DNA from: Shinella zoogloeoides
Lineage (GTDB): Bacteria; Pseudomonadota; Alphaproteobacteria; Rhizobiales; Rhizobiaceae
DNA length: 64,000 nt
Assembly (NCBI RefSeq): GCF_020883495.1
Contig: NZ_CP086610.1
Span: 3,659,501-3,723,500, forward strand
Direction: 5' to 3'
Part shown: in pieces, positions 16,169 through 24,374 of the stretch
How positions within the stretch are numbered: position 1 is the first letter of the stretch
How the letters are laid out: every line of letters begins with the position of its first letter
Notes under the pieces: model-generated
Told to the model about the DNA's origin: nothing
Databases searched by the model: none
Seen by the model: the letters and a program-made list of their open reading frames with translations, nothing else
Program-made: the position numbers and the translations under genes

Positions 16169-17068
16169 TTGGACCGCGTCGATCTGTTCCGCATGTTTGT
16201 GCGTGTCGTTGAATGTGCGAGTTTCACCCGCGCGGCCGACACGCTGGGCGTTCCGCGGTCCTCCGTATCGGCCGGCATTCAGGAATTGGAGGGACGGGTT
16301 GGGGCGCGGCTGCTACACCGCACGACCCGCAAGGTCTCCCCGACACAGGACGGCATCGCCTTCTATGAGCGCTGCCAGCGGGTCATCGCCGACGTCGAGG
16401 ATACGGAAAATCTTTTCCGGCAGACCGCCGCCAAACCGTCGGGCAAGCTGCGGGTCGATGTCCCGGGGCGGATCGGGCGTCTGATCATCGCGCCGGCTCT
16501 GCCCGGCTTCCTCGACAAATTTCCCGAGATCGACATCGACCTCGGCGTCACCGACCGCGCGGTGAACCTGGTCGAAGACAGCATCGACTGTGTGCTGCGT
16601 GTGGGGCCGCTCAACGACTCAGGCCTGATCGCGCGGCCTATTGGAAAGTTGCTACTGATCAACGTCGTCAGCCCAGCCTATGTGACGCGGCATGGCACGC
16701 CAGGCTCTCCTGAAGATCTGGGAGATCACTGGGCGGTCAATTATGCTTCTCCGACCAGCGGCCGTGTTGAGGATTGGGAGTGGCTGGAGCAAGGGAAGCT
16801 GCATCGGGTTCCGTTGCGCGGGCGGGTCACTGTCAACAGCGCCGAGGCCTACATCGCCTGTTGCCTCGCAGGCCTCGGCATGATCCAGATCCCAGCCTAT
16901 GACGTGAAACAGCATCTTGAGGCGGGAGAATTGGTCGAGGTGATGCCCGGCCATCGAGCCGAGCTGATGCCTATGACGTTACTCTATCCCCACCGCCAGC
17001 ACCTTTCACACCGGCTGCAGGTATTTGCCGATTGGCTTGAGACGCTGCTGAAGGACAAGCTCTTATGA
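16169..17068 (+). CDS. LysR-family transcriptional regulator
   Basis: A 299-residue LysR regulator. The N-terminal winged helix reads RVDLFRMFVRVVE, SFTRAADTLGVPRSSVS and LLHRTTRKVSPT. The C-terminal periplasmic-binding-like effector domain follows. The TTG at 16169 gives the family start LDRVDLF, has GGAG ten bases upstream and lies clear of the operator palindrome. A further upstream TTG at 16133 would lie inside the palindrome. It is divergent from the SDR gene and probably controls it. Confidence 0.9.
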   Translation: MDRVDLFRMFVRVVECASFTRAADTLGVPRSSVSAGIQELEGRVGARLLHRTTRKVSPTQDGIAFYERCQRVIADVEDTENLFRQTAAKPSGKLRVDVPGRIGRLIIAPALPGFLDKFPEIDIDLGVTDRAVNLVEDSIDCVLRVGPLNDSGLIARPIGKLLLINVVSPAYVTRHGTPGSPEDLGDHWAVNYASPTSGRVEDWEWLEQGKLHRVPLRGRVTVNSAEAYIACCLAGLGMIQIPAYDVKQHLEAGELVEVMPGHRAELMPMTLLYPHRQHLSHRLQVFADWLETLLKDKLL

Positions 17069-17285
17069 AGAGCAAAAGCCACCCGGGATCCGAAACGCCT
17101 GCGCTCAAGCGGTCCGGATGACCGAAGCGTCCTCGCCGATCATGCGTTAGAGGCAGTTTTTGCAGACGTCAGGATTACCGATCGGGCCAGACGCGACTGG
17201 CAAAGATCATGGTGAGGCCGAACGCAGCGATCCTGATGAATTGCACGTTCATCTTCACAAAGGCCAACGACTGACCGGCGGGTTC

Positions 17286-18659
17286 CTAACCCCAGCTCCC
17301 GGCCGCCAGCCATTTGAGCGCGGACAGGCTTGGCATGAACAGATATTCGCCGCCCTTCATGACATTGAAAGTCTGCACACCGTCGATGCGCTTGCGCGCC
17401 GGCGCCTGCGGGATCGTGAACCGGCCATCATCCTCATGCAGGCCAACGATCGGATCGCGCTCTTCGCCAAGGTCGACGAAATTGCCTCGGTTGATCCACT
17501 CCTGCTGCATGAACTCGATCGTGTCGTAGGCACGCGCGCTGATGAAGATGAAGAACAGGCCGCGATCGCCGTTGGCATCGTCCTCAGGCCCCACATCCTC
17601 GGAATAAACCGGCCCGAAGGTCGAGGAACGGCGAATGATGCGGTGGATGTTGACGTCGGTGAGCAGCGTCAACTCGGAATCGCGGGGATTGAGCCGTCGC
17701 ATATGGCAGCCGAGCGGCACGACGCGGCCTTTGGGATCGTCCTTGAAGGTGAAGTCGTTGTTGCGCTGCGGATCGGCGCCGAGGTCGGGATCGTCGTGAT
17801 CGTGCGCCAGCGTCAAGGGTGCGCCGGAGCGCCAGCGCCCGAACATCTTGGCGGCAAGGCGCTCGCGTTCCTCCGGCGTGTCGCCATGTGCCTTGAGGAA
17901 GGCGTTGAAGCAACCGACCCGGCTGTTATACTTGCGCATTACGACGAAGGTGCCGTTCCTTCCGAGAACCGCAGGCTCGGGCATGCCGAGCGGCTGGCCG
18001 TTCTCGCTCTCATAGCCGAGGATGAATTCGCCGGCCTTGATCGGCCGCTCCTCGCCTGGCAGCGGATCAACGCCGCTGCCCTCCACTGCGGGCTGGGAGA
18101 TCGAATCCCGGAATCCGAACGGGTTTTTCGCGCCGTCCGGCGCGCCGAAGCGATGCTCGCCGAGCAAGGTGACGCCGCTGCTCCGGTCGAGTTCGGTGCG
18201 CGCCGTCGCCAGCGCCTTGTCGAGCGCATCATCGTCGACCGCGTAGATGGTCAGCGCGAGATGGCAGTTGCCCGGCTTGAACACGTCTTCCCAGTTTTCC
18301 GGCGCGTTGGGTCCGAAGTCGCGAAGCTGCTCCGCGCGTGCGGCCATGCCCTGCTGGAACGGGAGCGGAAAGGTCTTGAGCTGGGCGTCGGGAACGCCGA
18401 GCGCCTTCAGACCCTCGAAGCTGAGCGCAGCGCCGATCCAGAAATCGAGATCCTCGCTCCAATTGTCGGCCGAAGCGATATGCGGTGCCAGCCGGCCGAG
18501 AAGATTGCGGGCTCCCGCTGCCTCGTCGAAATGGAGCATGGCGTGAACGCCGACATAGGGTTCCGGCCGGCTTCTGAGGATCAGCGCCTGGATGTCCTGC
18601 AGGTCGAGCGTGACGCTATCCCGCGAGAAGTGCTCTTTTAGTTTCTGAAGGATCGCCAT
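17286..18659 (-). CDS. Dye-decolorizing peroxidase (DyP family)
   Basis: A 457-residue haem peroxidase of the DyP superfamily, cytosolic (no signal peptide). The distal motif is FGFRDSISQP near residue 180, a GXXDG variant with Ser in the last place. The proximal haem His is in PLGCHMRRLNPR near residue 320. It is the last gene of an operon with a 203-residue unknown protein and a catalase-like protein. The three together suggest a peroxide-dependent oxidation or detoxification unit. Substrate unknown. Confidence 0.9.
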   Translation of the reverse strand: MAILQKLKEHFSRDSVTLDLQDIQALILRSRPEPYVGVHAMLHFDEAAGARNLLGRLAPHIASADNWSEDLDFWIGAALSFEGLKALGVPDAQLKTFPLPFQQGMAARAEQLRDFGPNAPENWEDVFKPGNCHLALTIYAVDDDALDKALATARTELDRSSGVTLLGEHRFGAPDGAKNPFGFRDSISQPAVEGSGVDPLPGEERPIKAGEFILGYESENGQPLGMPEPAVLGRNGTFVVMRKYNSRVGCFNAFLKAHGDTPEERERLAAKMFGRWRSGAPLTLAHDHDDPDLGADPQRNNDFTFKDDPKGRVVPLGCHMRRLNPRDSELTLLTDVNIHRIIRRSSTFGPVYSEDVGPEDDANGDRGLFFIFISARAYDTIEFMQQEWINRGNFVDLGEERDPIVGLHEDDGRFTIPQAPARKRIDGVQTFNVMKGGEYLFMPSLSALKWLAAGSWG

Positions 18660-18662
18660 GGC

Positions 18663-19274
18663 TCAGCCCACCTTGTCCAGGAATTCGTTGACGGCATGTT
18701 CGAGCCGTTGGAGCCGGCGCACATCGACGACGGTGACCTGCGGATTGGCGACGAACCAGCCGGCGGCGGTGATCTGATGCTCGGCGATGAAGTCCTTGAC
18801 CTCGGGGCTGGCGATGCCCGGCCAGCCCTCGACCGAGGCGAAGATCAGGTCCATCAGATCGGGGATCTTGGTGGCGAAGTCGTTGATATAGGTGTCCCAG
18901 TCGCCGTCATAGGCGGTGGCGAACAGGATGCGGGTGTCGTTGTCGAAGAACACGAACCGCATGTTGTGCAGCGTGCCGACCTTCTGCGCCCCGTCGAAAT
19001 TGCCGTTCACCAGCCCGAATATGCGTTTCAGCCGATCCGCGCCGCCGGGCTTGAGGTTGGCGATGGCGGTGAGCTCGGAGACATTGCCGGACTGCGCGCC
19101 GACGCGACCGGCCGAGCCGGCTGTGCCCTTGAGGTCGGGATTATGCTTCGTCACCATCTGCTCGAGGGCGAGCTTGGCGAGCTGTGGCGCATCGCCAACC
19201 ACTTCCTCGATGCGGCGGCGGATGGCCTGCAAGCGGGTTTCATCGATCTGCGGGGTTTCTTCGGTCTCGGCCAT
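18663..19274 (-). CDS. Conserved protein between DyP and catalase genes, function unknown
   Basis: A 203-residue soluble protein. The centre has SELTAIANLKPGGADRLKRIF near residue 68 and TLHNMRFVFFDND...LLFATAYDGDWDTYINDF near 103-135 (core YDGDWDTY). This layout resembles one half of a ferredoxin-like alpha-beta barrel of the kind that DyP proteins are built from, but no haem ligand is apparent. The start ATG at 19274 has AAAGGAGG upstream. It is in an operon with the DyP gene (gap of 3 bp) and the catalase-like gene, so a shared role in peroxide metabolism is likely. I do not recognise a named family. Confidence 0.75.
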   Translation of the reverse strand: MAETEETPQIDETRLQAIRRRIEEVVGDAPQLAKLALEQMVTKHNPDLKGTAGSAGRVGAQSGNVSELTAIANLKPGGADRLKRIFGLVNGNFDGAQKVGTLHNMRFVFFDNDTRILFATAYDGDWDTYINDFATKIPDLMDLIFASVEGWPGIASPEVKDFIAEHQITAAGWFVANPQVTVVDVRRLQRLEHAVNEFLDKVG

Positions 19275-19314
19275 GGCTGGCCTCCTTTCGTGATTGCGTG
19301 TGACGATCGGATCG

Positions 19315-20403
19315 TCAGTCCGGAATGACGTCGATGCTCGCCGGCTCGACGCGCGGTTGCGCGTTCATTTCGTGGCGGTAGCGGGTGGATCGTTCATAGG
19401 CGGCGATGCGCACGCGCATGATCGAGCCGAGTGGCTGATGATCGCGGATACCGTGCCAGGGATTGAACGACAGCACATCATCGCCGTAGACGCGCCGCGC
19501 CGGCGAATAGGCCTCCTGTGGCGGGATGCGCAGGGTCGCGATCGGCTGGTGCGGCGAAAGGTCTTCCGGCCAGAGCACGGCGGCGTCCTCGACCGGCATC
19601 CTGTCGAGATCGGCACAGAGCTGAGCACGGAGCTGATACTCTGCGCCTTGCTCGCGGAAATGTTCAACCACCAGATCGCGCATGGTGGAATCCTCAACCG
19701 CGCCGACATCCTTGCCGGTCAGTGCACGGACGTTGTCGGAGAACGGCGCGGCACTGATCTTGGCGATATGGTCGCCGAAGCGGATCGCCGCCATCGAATG
19801 ATAGGTTTCGCCCAGCAGATGGTTATTGTCGCGAGCGAGCCCGCGCAGCGTGGCGCCGGGCTCGACGCCGACCGCTTCGACTGCCGCCTCCACGCCGCGC
19901 GCGACCCCAGCCATCGCTCGCTGGAGAAAGGCCGGGTTCTGGGCATTCTTCTCCAGAAGGCTGATGAGCTGGCGATATTTACCGATCGTGCCGAAGCTCA
20001 AGGTCGGGATGTTGACGAGCAGGAAATCCTGGTTGTGGCCCTGGTCTTCGGGGAGAAGCCGCTCGCCATCGACACCGATCACCTTGATCGCCATGCCACG
20101 CGGCGCGGGAATGGTATCGGAGTGGATGTCGCCCGGCGCCGAAGAGAGGCGGATCACCACCGGATAGTTGGCGGGTCGGGCGAACAAGCCCTGGCGCAGA
20201 TGCGAGGGCAGTTCGTGAACGATCAGTTCGCCCTTCAGGAACCCATGGCTTTTGGCATGGGCGTCGCGCACGGCGTGGCGATGACGCTCGAAGGCCCGCC
20301 GGTTGGTGGTGGCCATGATCTCGAGGATCTCGGCGGTCAGCCGCTCCTCGTCCTCGCCGAGAACCTCCACGTCCGGGGAATAGCCAATGTAGGTTTGAGC
20401 CAA
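19315..20403 (-). CDS. Catalase-family haem protein (short catalase-like)
   Basis: A 362-residue protein related to the catalase core, shorter than typical 480-residue catalases. The conserved region runs from RHRHAVRDAHAKSHGF (distal His) through VIRLSSAPGD, a Ser/Asn-like site, to GHNQDFLLVN, and ends with the proximal Tyr region near RYRHEMN. The start is TTG at 20403 with AAGGAGCG upstream. Members may be catalases, peroxidases or fatty-acid-hydroperoxide enzymes, and fatty-acid enzymes are encoded in the divergent operon. It heads the DyP operon. Confidence 0.85.
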   Translation of the reverse strand: MAQTYIGYSPDVEVLGEDEERLTAEILEIMATTNRRAFERHRHAVRDAHAKSHGFLKGELIVHELPSHLRQGLFARPANYPVVIRLSSAPGDIHSDTIPAPRGMAIKVIGVDGERLLPEDQGHNQDFLLVNIPTLSFGTIGKYRQLISLLEKNAQNPAFLQRAMAGVARGVEAAVEAVGVEPGATLRGLARDNNHLLGETYHSMAAIRFGDHIAKISAAPFSDNVRALTGKDVGAVEDSTMRDLVVEHFREQGAEYQLRAQLCADLDRMPVEDAAVLWPEDLSPHQPIATLRIPPQEAYSPARRVYGDDVLSFNPWHGIRDHQPLGSIMRVRIAAYERSTRYRHEMNAQPRVEPASIDVIPD

Positions 20404-20471
20404 GAGCGCTCCTTCACACTGAGATTTCGTTGCCCAGGAACGATTTCGAGTCGAAATCGCCGTTGATTTAG

Positions 20472-20487
20472 GATATCAGTTGATATC
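20472..20487. promoter_or_regulatory. Probable TetR operator in the divergent promoter
   Basis: GATATC-AGTT-GATATC, two copies of a palindromic hexamer with a 4-bp spacer, so the site is both a direct and inverted repeat. It lies between the catalase-like gene (start 20403) and the TetR gene (start 20559). It is the obvious place for autoregulation and control of the divergent operon. Confidence 0.55.
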
Positions 20488-20558
20488 TGGTTTCACTGAG
20501 AACGCGGAACCTCCGAAAAGGTTTCGCACGTCTCGCCCGTTGGTTGGAGAACGAACCC

Positions 20559-21182
20559 ATGCCGCTTACGCGCAAGGACACGCAGCGCCAGACGCGGGAC
20601 CGGCTGATCGCGGCCGCGCATTCCTCGATTATCGAGGAGGGGGTCGCTGCCATGTCGATTCGCAACATCTGCAGCGCCGCAGGGCATTCGCAGGGCGCCT
20701 TCTACTCGAACTTCGCCAGCAAGGATGATCTGCTGGTCGAGATCCTGCAAAGCCATATCCAGGACGAGGTCACACTGCTTCGCGACCTGGTCGCGCACTG
20801 CTCCGGCGACGATATCGAGGCGACGCTGCAGGTGCTGGCCGCGCGGCTCGCGAAGTTGGCCGACGAGGCACAATGGTCACTGCTCTCGATCGAATTGCAG
20901 CTCCATGCCCGGCGCGATCCGGCTTTCGCCGAGCGGCACCGGGAGGGCAAGGCGGCCTGCTATCGGATGTTCAGTGAGCTCGTCGCCGATCTGACGCAAC
21001 GCTTCGCACTTCGTCCGGCCTTGCCGCCGATGCAGACCGGTATCGGTCTTTACGCGCTCTGGATGGGACTGGCGGTGCAGGGCGATGTCGAAGGCGCCAT
21101 GCCGCGCGACGAGATGCTCGTCGGCTTCTTCCGCGCCATGGCAGGACTGGGTTCGTCGCATGAGGAGCAGGCGTATTCGTGA
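20559..21182 (+). CDS. TetR/AcrR-family transcriptional regulator
   Basis: A 207-residue one-domain-plus-ligand-domain repressor. The helix-turn-helix reads SIIEEGVAAMSIRNICSAAGHSQGAFYSNFASKDDL (key part GAFYSNFASKDDL). The C-terminal ligand domain is hydrophobic. The ATG at 20559 was chosen (MPLTRKDTQ) with GGAGA upstream. It is the first gene of an operon with a thioesterase, a hydroxyacyl-CoA dehydrogenase and oleate hydratase, so acyl-CoA or a fatty acid is a plausible ligand. Confidence 0.9.
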   Translation: MPLTRKDTQRQTRDRLIAAAHSSIIEEGVAAMSIRNICSAAGHSQGAFYSNFASKDDLLVEILQSHIQDEVTLLRDLVAHCSGDDIEATLQVLAARLAKLADEAQWSLLSIELQLHARRDPAFAERHREGKAACYRMFSELVADLTQRFALRPALPPMQTGIGLYALWMGLAVQGDVEGAMPRDEMLVGFFRAMAGLGSSHEEQAYS

Positions 21183-21676
21183 GCGGGATCGTGTCAGATC
21201 GTCGACGCATCGGCTGCGATGAGCACGGACACCCACTCGTCGGCGAGGTGGATGAGCATCGGCGCTTCCATATCCGCTTCCGCGCCCGGGACGCCGACAT
21301 CGACGAACTCGGCCATGTCAACAATGCGGTCTGGGTGACCTGGATTCAGGATGCGTCGGTGGCGCATTGGCTGACGGCCGCGCGGCCGCAGGATCGCGAC
21401 CGGTTCGTCGCGGTCGTGCTGCGCCATGAGGTCGACTATCGCGGCAATGTCCGGGCGGGAGACGAGGTCAGTGCGATCACCTGGGTCGTCCGAGCGCCGC
21501 GGGGTGCCCGCTATGCACGATGTGTCGAATTCCATGCCGAAGACGGCCGGACGATCGTCGCCTCGCTGACCCAATGGGCCCTGGTCGATCGGGAAACCGG
21601 CAAGCTGGCCCGCGTCCCGGTGGAGGTGGCGGCTCCGTTTCTAAGTGACGATACCGCGCAGAAGGAAATTGGATGA
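21179..21676 (+). CDS. Acyl-CoA thioesterase, hotdog fold
   Basis: A 165-residue 4-hydroxybenzoyl-CoA-thioesterase-like hotdog protein. The signature is RARDADIDELGHVNNAVWVTWIQDA, with the active-site HVNNAVW near residue 45. It starts with GTG at 21179, overlapping the TetR stop (GTGA), and its stop overlaps the next ATG. It would hydrolyse acyl-CoA to acid and CoA. Tight coupling to fatty-acid genes supports the call. Confidence 0.85.
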   Translation: MSGIVSDRRRIGCDEHGHPLVGEVDEHRRFHIRFRARDADIDELGHVNNAVWVTWIQDASVAHWLTAARPQDRDRFVAVVLRHEVDYRGNVRAGDEVSAITWVVRAPRGARYARCVEFHAEDGRTIVASLTQWALVDRETGKLARVPVEVAAPFLSDDTAQKEIG

Positions 21677-22539
21677 GCGATATCAGGAAAGTGGCGGTTC
21701 TCGGCACGGGAGTCCTCGGGAGCCAGATCGCCTTCCAGACGGCCTATAGCGGCTTCGATGTTGTCGCCTACGACATCAGCGAGGAAGCGCTCGAACAGGC
21801 GCGCGCACGGCTGGCGGCGCTCGTCGAAACCTACACGAACGAGGTGTCGGGCGCGGCTGGCGGCAAGGCGGCCGGGGCGCTCAAGCGGATCGCTCTGCTG
21901 AGCGATCTCGGCGCGGCCGTCGCGGACGCGGACCTCGTGATCGAGGCGGTTCCGGAGGTTCTTTCGATCAAGCAGGCGCTCTACGAGAAACTGGCGGGGC
22001 TCGCGCCGGACAGGACGATCTTCGCCACCAATAGCTCGACCCTGCTGCCGAGCGACCTGAAGGCTTACACCGGCCGACCGGACCGGTTTCTGGCGCTGCA
22101 CTTCGCCAACAGCATCTGGAAGTTCAACACCGCCGAGGTGATGGGCACGGACGACACCGATCCGGCCGTGTTCGATGCCCTGATCGCCTTCGCCTCCGCC
22201 ATCGGCATGGTGCCGATCCCGGTGCGCAAGGAGAAAGCGGGTTACGTCCTCAATTCGCTTTTGGTGCCGCTCCTGAACGCGGCCGCCGATCTGGCGGCCG
22301 GCGGCTATGCCGAGCCGGAAGATGTCGACAAGGTCTGGCGGATCGCCACCGGCGCGCCGATGGGGCCGTTCCAGATCTACGACATCATCGGATTGAACAC
22401 CCCCTACAACATCCTCTCGCATGGCGACGAGCATGCTCAGTCGCTCGCCGCCTGGCTGAAGGAAAACTACATCGACAAGGGCAGGCTCGGCATCGCCTCG
22501 GGCGAAGGCTTCTACAGCTACAAGCCCTCCGCAGACTGA
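21673..22539 (+). CDS. 3-hydroxyacyl-CoA dehydrogenase
   Basis: A 288-residue NAD-dependent enzyme of the 3-hydroxybutyryl-CoA dehydrogenase family. The Rossmann loop is AVLGTGVLGSQIA at the N terminus. The catalytic motifs SSTLLPS and HFANSIW, in place of the usual HFFNP, and the C-terminal 3HCDH domain follow. It overlaps the thioesterase gene by ATGA. The HFAN variant suggests a substrate other than the normal short-chain acyl-CoA, but this is inference. Confidence 0.88.
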   Translation: MSDIRKVAVLGTGVLGSQIAFQTAYSGFDVVAYDISEEALEQARARLAALVETYTNEVSGAAGGKAAGALKRIALLSDLGAAVADADLVIEAVPEVLSIKQALYEKLAGLAPDRTIFATNSSTLLPSDLKAYTGRPDRFLALHFANSIWKFNTAEVMGTDDTDPAVFDALIAFASAIGMVPIPVRKEKAGYVLNSLLVPLLNAAADLAAGGYAEPEDVDKVWRIATGAPMGPFQIYDIIGLNTPYNILSHGDEHAQSLAAWLKENYIDKGRLGIASGEGFYSYKPSAD

Positions 22540-22566
22540 TCCCAACAAGAAGAACAGGAGTTCGCC

Positions 22567-24333
22567 ATGCACTATAGCAGCGGAAACTATGAAGCCTTCG
22601 TGCGTCCCCGCAAGCCCGAGGGCGCCGACAAGAAGACGGCCTGGTTTGTCGGTTCGGGGCTGGCGGGGCTTGCCGGCGCGGCCTTCCTGATCCGCGACGG
22701 CGGCGTTTCCGGCGACCGCATCACCATCCTTGAAGAGCTGGAAATCCCTGGTGGCGCGCTCGATGGTCTGGACGTGCCCGAAAAGGGCTTCGTCATTCGC
22801 GGCGGCCGCGAAATGGAAGAACATTTCGAGTGCCTGTGGGACCTTTATCGCTCGATCCCCTCGCTGGAGATCGAGGACGCCAGCGTGCTCGACGAGTTCT
22901 ACCGGCTCAACAAGGACGATCCCAACTTTTCGCTCCAGCGCACGACGCAGAACCAGGGCCAGGACGTGCCCGACAAAGCGCTGTTGACGCTAAACGACAA
23001 GGCCCAGAAGGACCTGCTCTCGGTCTTCCTCGCGACGCGCGAGGAGATGGAGAACAAGCGTATCAACGAGGTCTTCGGCGAAGACTTCCTCAAAAGCAAT
23101 TTCTGGCTCTACTGGCGCACCATGTTCGCCTTCGAGGAATGGCATTCCGCGCTGGAGATGAAGCTCTACCTGCACCGCTTCATCCATCATATCGGCAGTC
23201 TCGCCGACTTCTCCTCGCTCAAGTTCAACCGCTATAACCAGTATGAATCGATGGTCCTGCCGCTGGTGAAGTGGCTGACCGATCACGGCGTCACGTTCCG
23301 CTACGGCGTCGAGGTCACCGATGTCGATTTCGACATCCAGCCCGGCCGCAAGCAAGCGACCCGCATTCACTGGAAAGAGCGCGGCGTCGAAGGCGGCGTC
23401 GATCTCGGGCCAGACGATCTCGTCTTCATCACGATCGGCTCGCTGACCGAGAATTCCGACAATGGCGACCACAGGACGCCGGCGAAGCTCAATGAAGGAC
23501 CGGCGCCGGCCTGGGACCTGTGGCGCCGCATCGCCGCGAAGGATCCGGCCTTCGGCCGCCCCGACGTGTTCGGCGCCCATATCCCGGAGACGAAATGGGC
23601 CTCCGCCTCCATCACTGCCCTCGACGCCCGCATTCCGGCCTATGTCGAGAAGATCACCAAGCGGAACCCCTTTACCGGCAAGATCGTCTCCGCCGGTATC
23701 GTCACGGTGAAGGACTCGGCGTGGCTGCTGAGCTGGACGGTTCATCGCCAGCCGCATTTCAAGAAGCAGCCCAAAGATCAGATGATCGCCTGGTTCTACG
23801 CGCTCTTTGTCGATTGCCCCGGCGACTTCGTGAAGAAGCCGATGCAGGAATGCACCGGTGAGGAGATCACCCAGGAATGGCTCTATCACCTCGGCGTGCC
23901 GGTCGAGGACATTCCCGAACTCGCGGCATCCGGCGCCAGCACCGTTCCCACGATGATGCCCTATATTACCGCCTTCTTCATGCCGCGCCAGGCGGGTGAC
24001 CGGCCGGACGTGGTGCCGGAGGGCGCGGTCAACTTCGCCTTCATCGGCCAGTTCGCGGAATCGAAGCAGCGGGACTGCATCTTCACCACGGAATATTCGG
24101 TGAGAACCCCGATGGAGGCCGTCTACACGCTGATGAATGTCGAGCGCGGCGTGCCGGAGGTCTTCAACTCGACCTATGATATTCGTACACTTCTTGCTGC
24201 GATCGGTCCGCTGCGGGACGGCAAGGGCATCGATCTTCCCGGACCGGCCTTCCTGCGCAAGCTGCTGATGAAGAAGCTCGAAGGCACGGAGATCGCCAAG
24301 CTGCTCGAAGAGTTCCATCTGATCGAGGAGTGA
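22567..24333 (+). CDS. ohyA: Oleate hydratase
   Basis: A 588-residue FAD-dependent enzyme that adds water to cis-9 double bonds, giving 10-hydroxystearate. The FAD loop reads WFVGSGLAGLAGA near residue 26; the substrate and active-site region is GGREMEEHFECLWDLY near residue 80. The rest follows the OhyA layout closely in length. ATG at 22567 has AGGAG upstream. It is the last gene of the fatty-acid operon. OhyA may detoxify unsaturated fatty acids or modify host lipids; the pairing with peroxidases suggests lipid or oxidant stress. Confidence 0.93.
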   Translation: MHYSSGNYEAFVRPRKPEGADKKTAWFVGSGLAGLAGAAFLIRDGGVSGDRITILEELEIPGGALDGLDVPEKGFVIRGGREMEEHFECLWDLYRSIPSLEIEDASVLDEFYRLNKDDPNFSLQRTTQNQGQDVPDKALLTLNDKAQKDLLSVFLATREEMENKRINEVFGEDFLKSNFWLYWRTMFAFEEWHSALEMKLYLHRFIHHIGSLADFSSLKFNRYNQYESMVLPLVKWLTDHGVTFRYGVEVTDVDFDIQPGRKQATRIHWKERGVEGGVDLGPDDLVFITIGSLTENSDNGDHRTPAKLNEGPAPAWDLWRRIAAKDPAFGRPDVFGAHIPETKWASASITALDARIPAYVEKITKRNPFTGKIVSAGIVTVKDSAWLLSWTVHRQPHFKKQPKDQMIAWFYALFVDCPGDFVKKPMQECTGEEITQEWLYHLGVPVEDIPELAASGASTVPTMMPYITAFFMPRQAGDRPDVVPEGAVNFAFIGQFAESKQRDCIFTTEYSVRTPMEAVYTLMNVERGVPEVFNSTYDIRTLLAAIGPLRDGKGIDLPGPAFLRKLLMKKLEGTEIAKLLEEFHLIEE

Positions 24334-24374
24334 ACAAAGACCGGAAGGCACGCGCGGCGTGTGAAAGGTGATGA

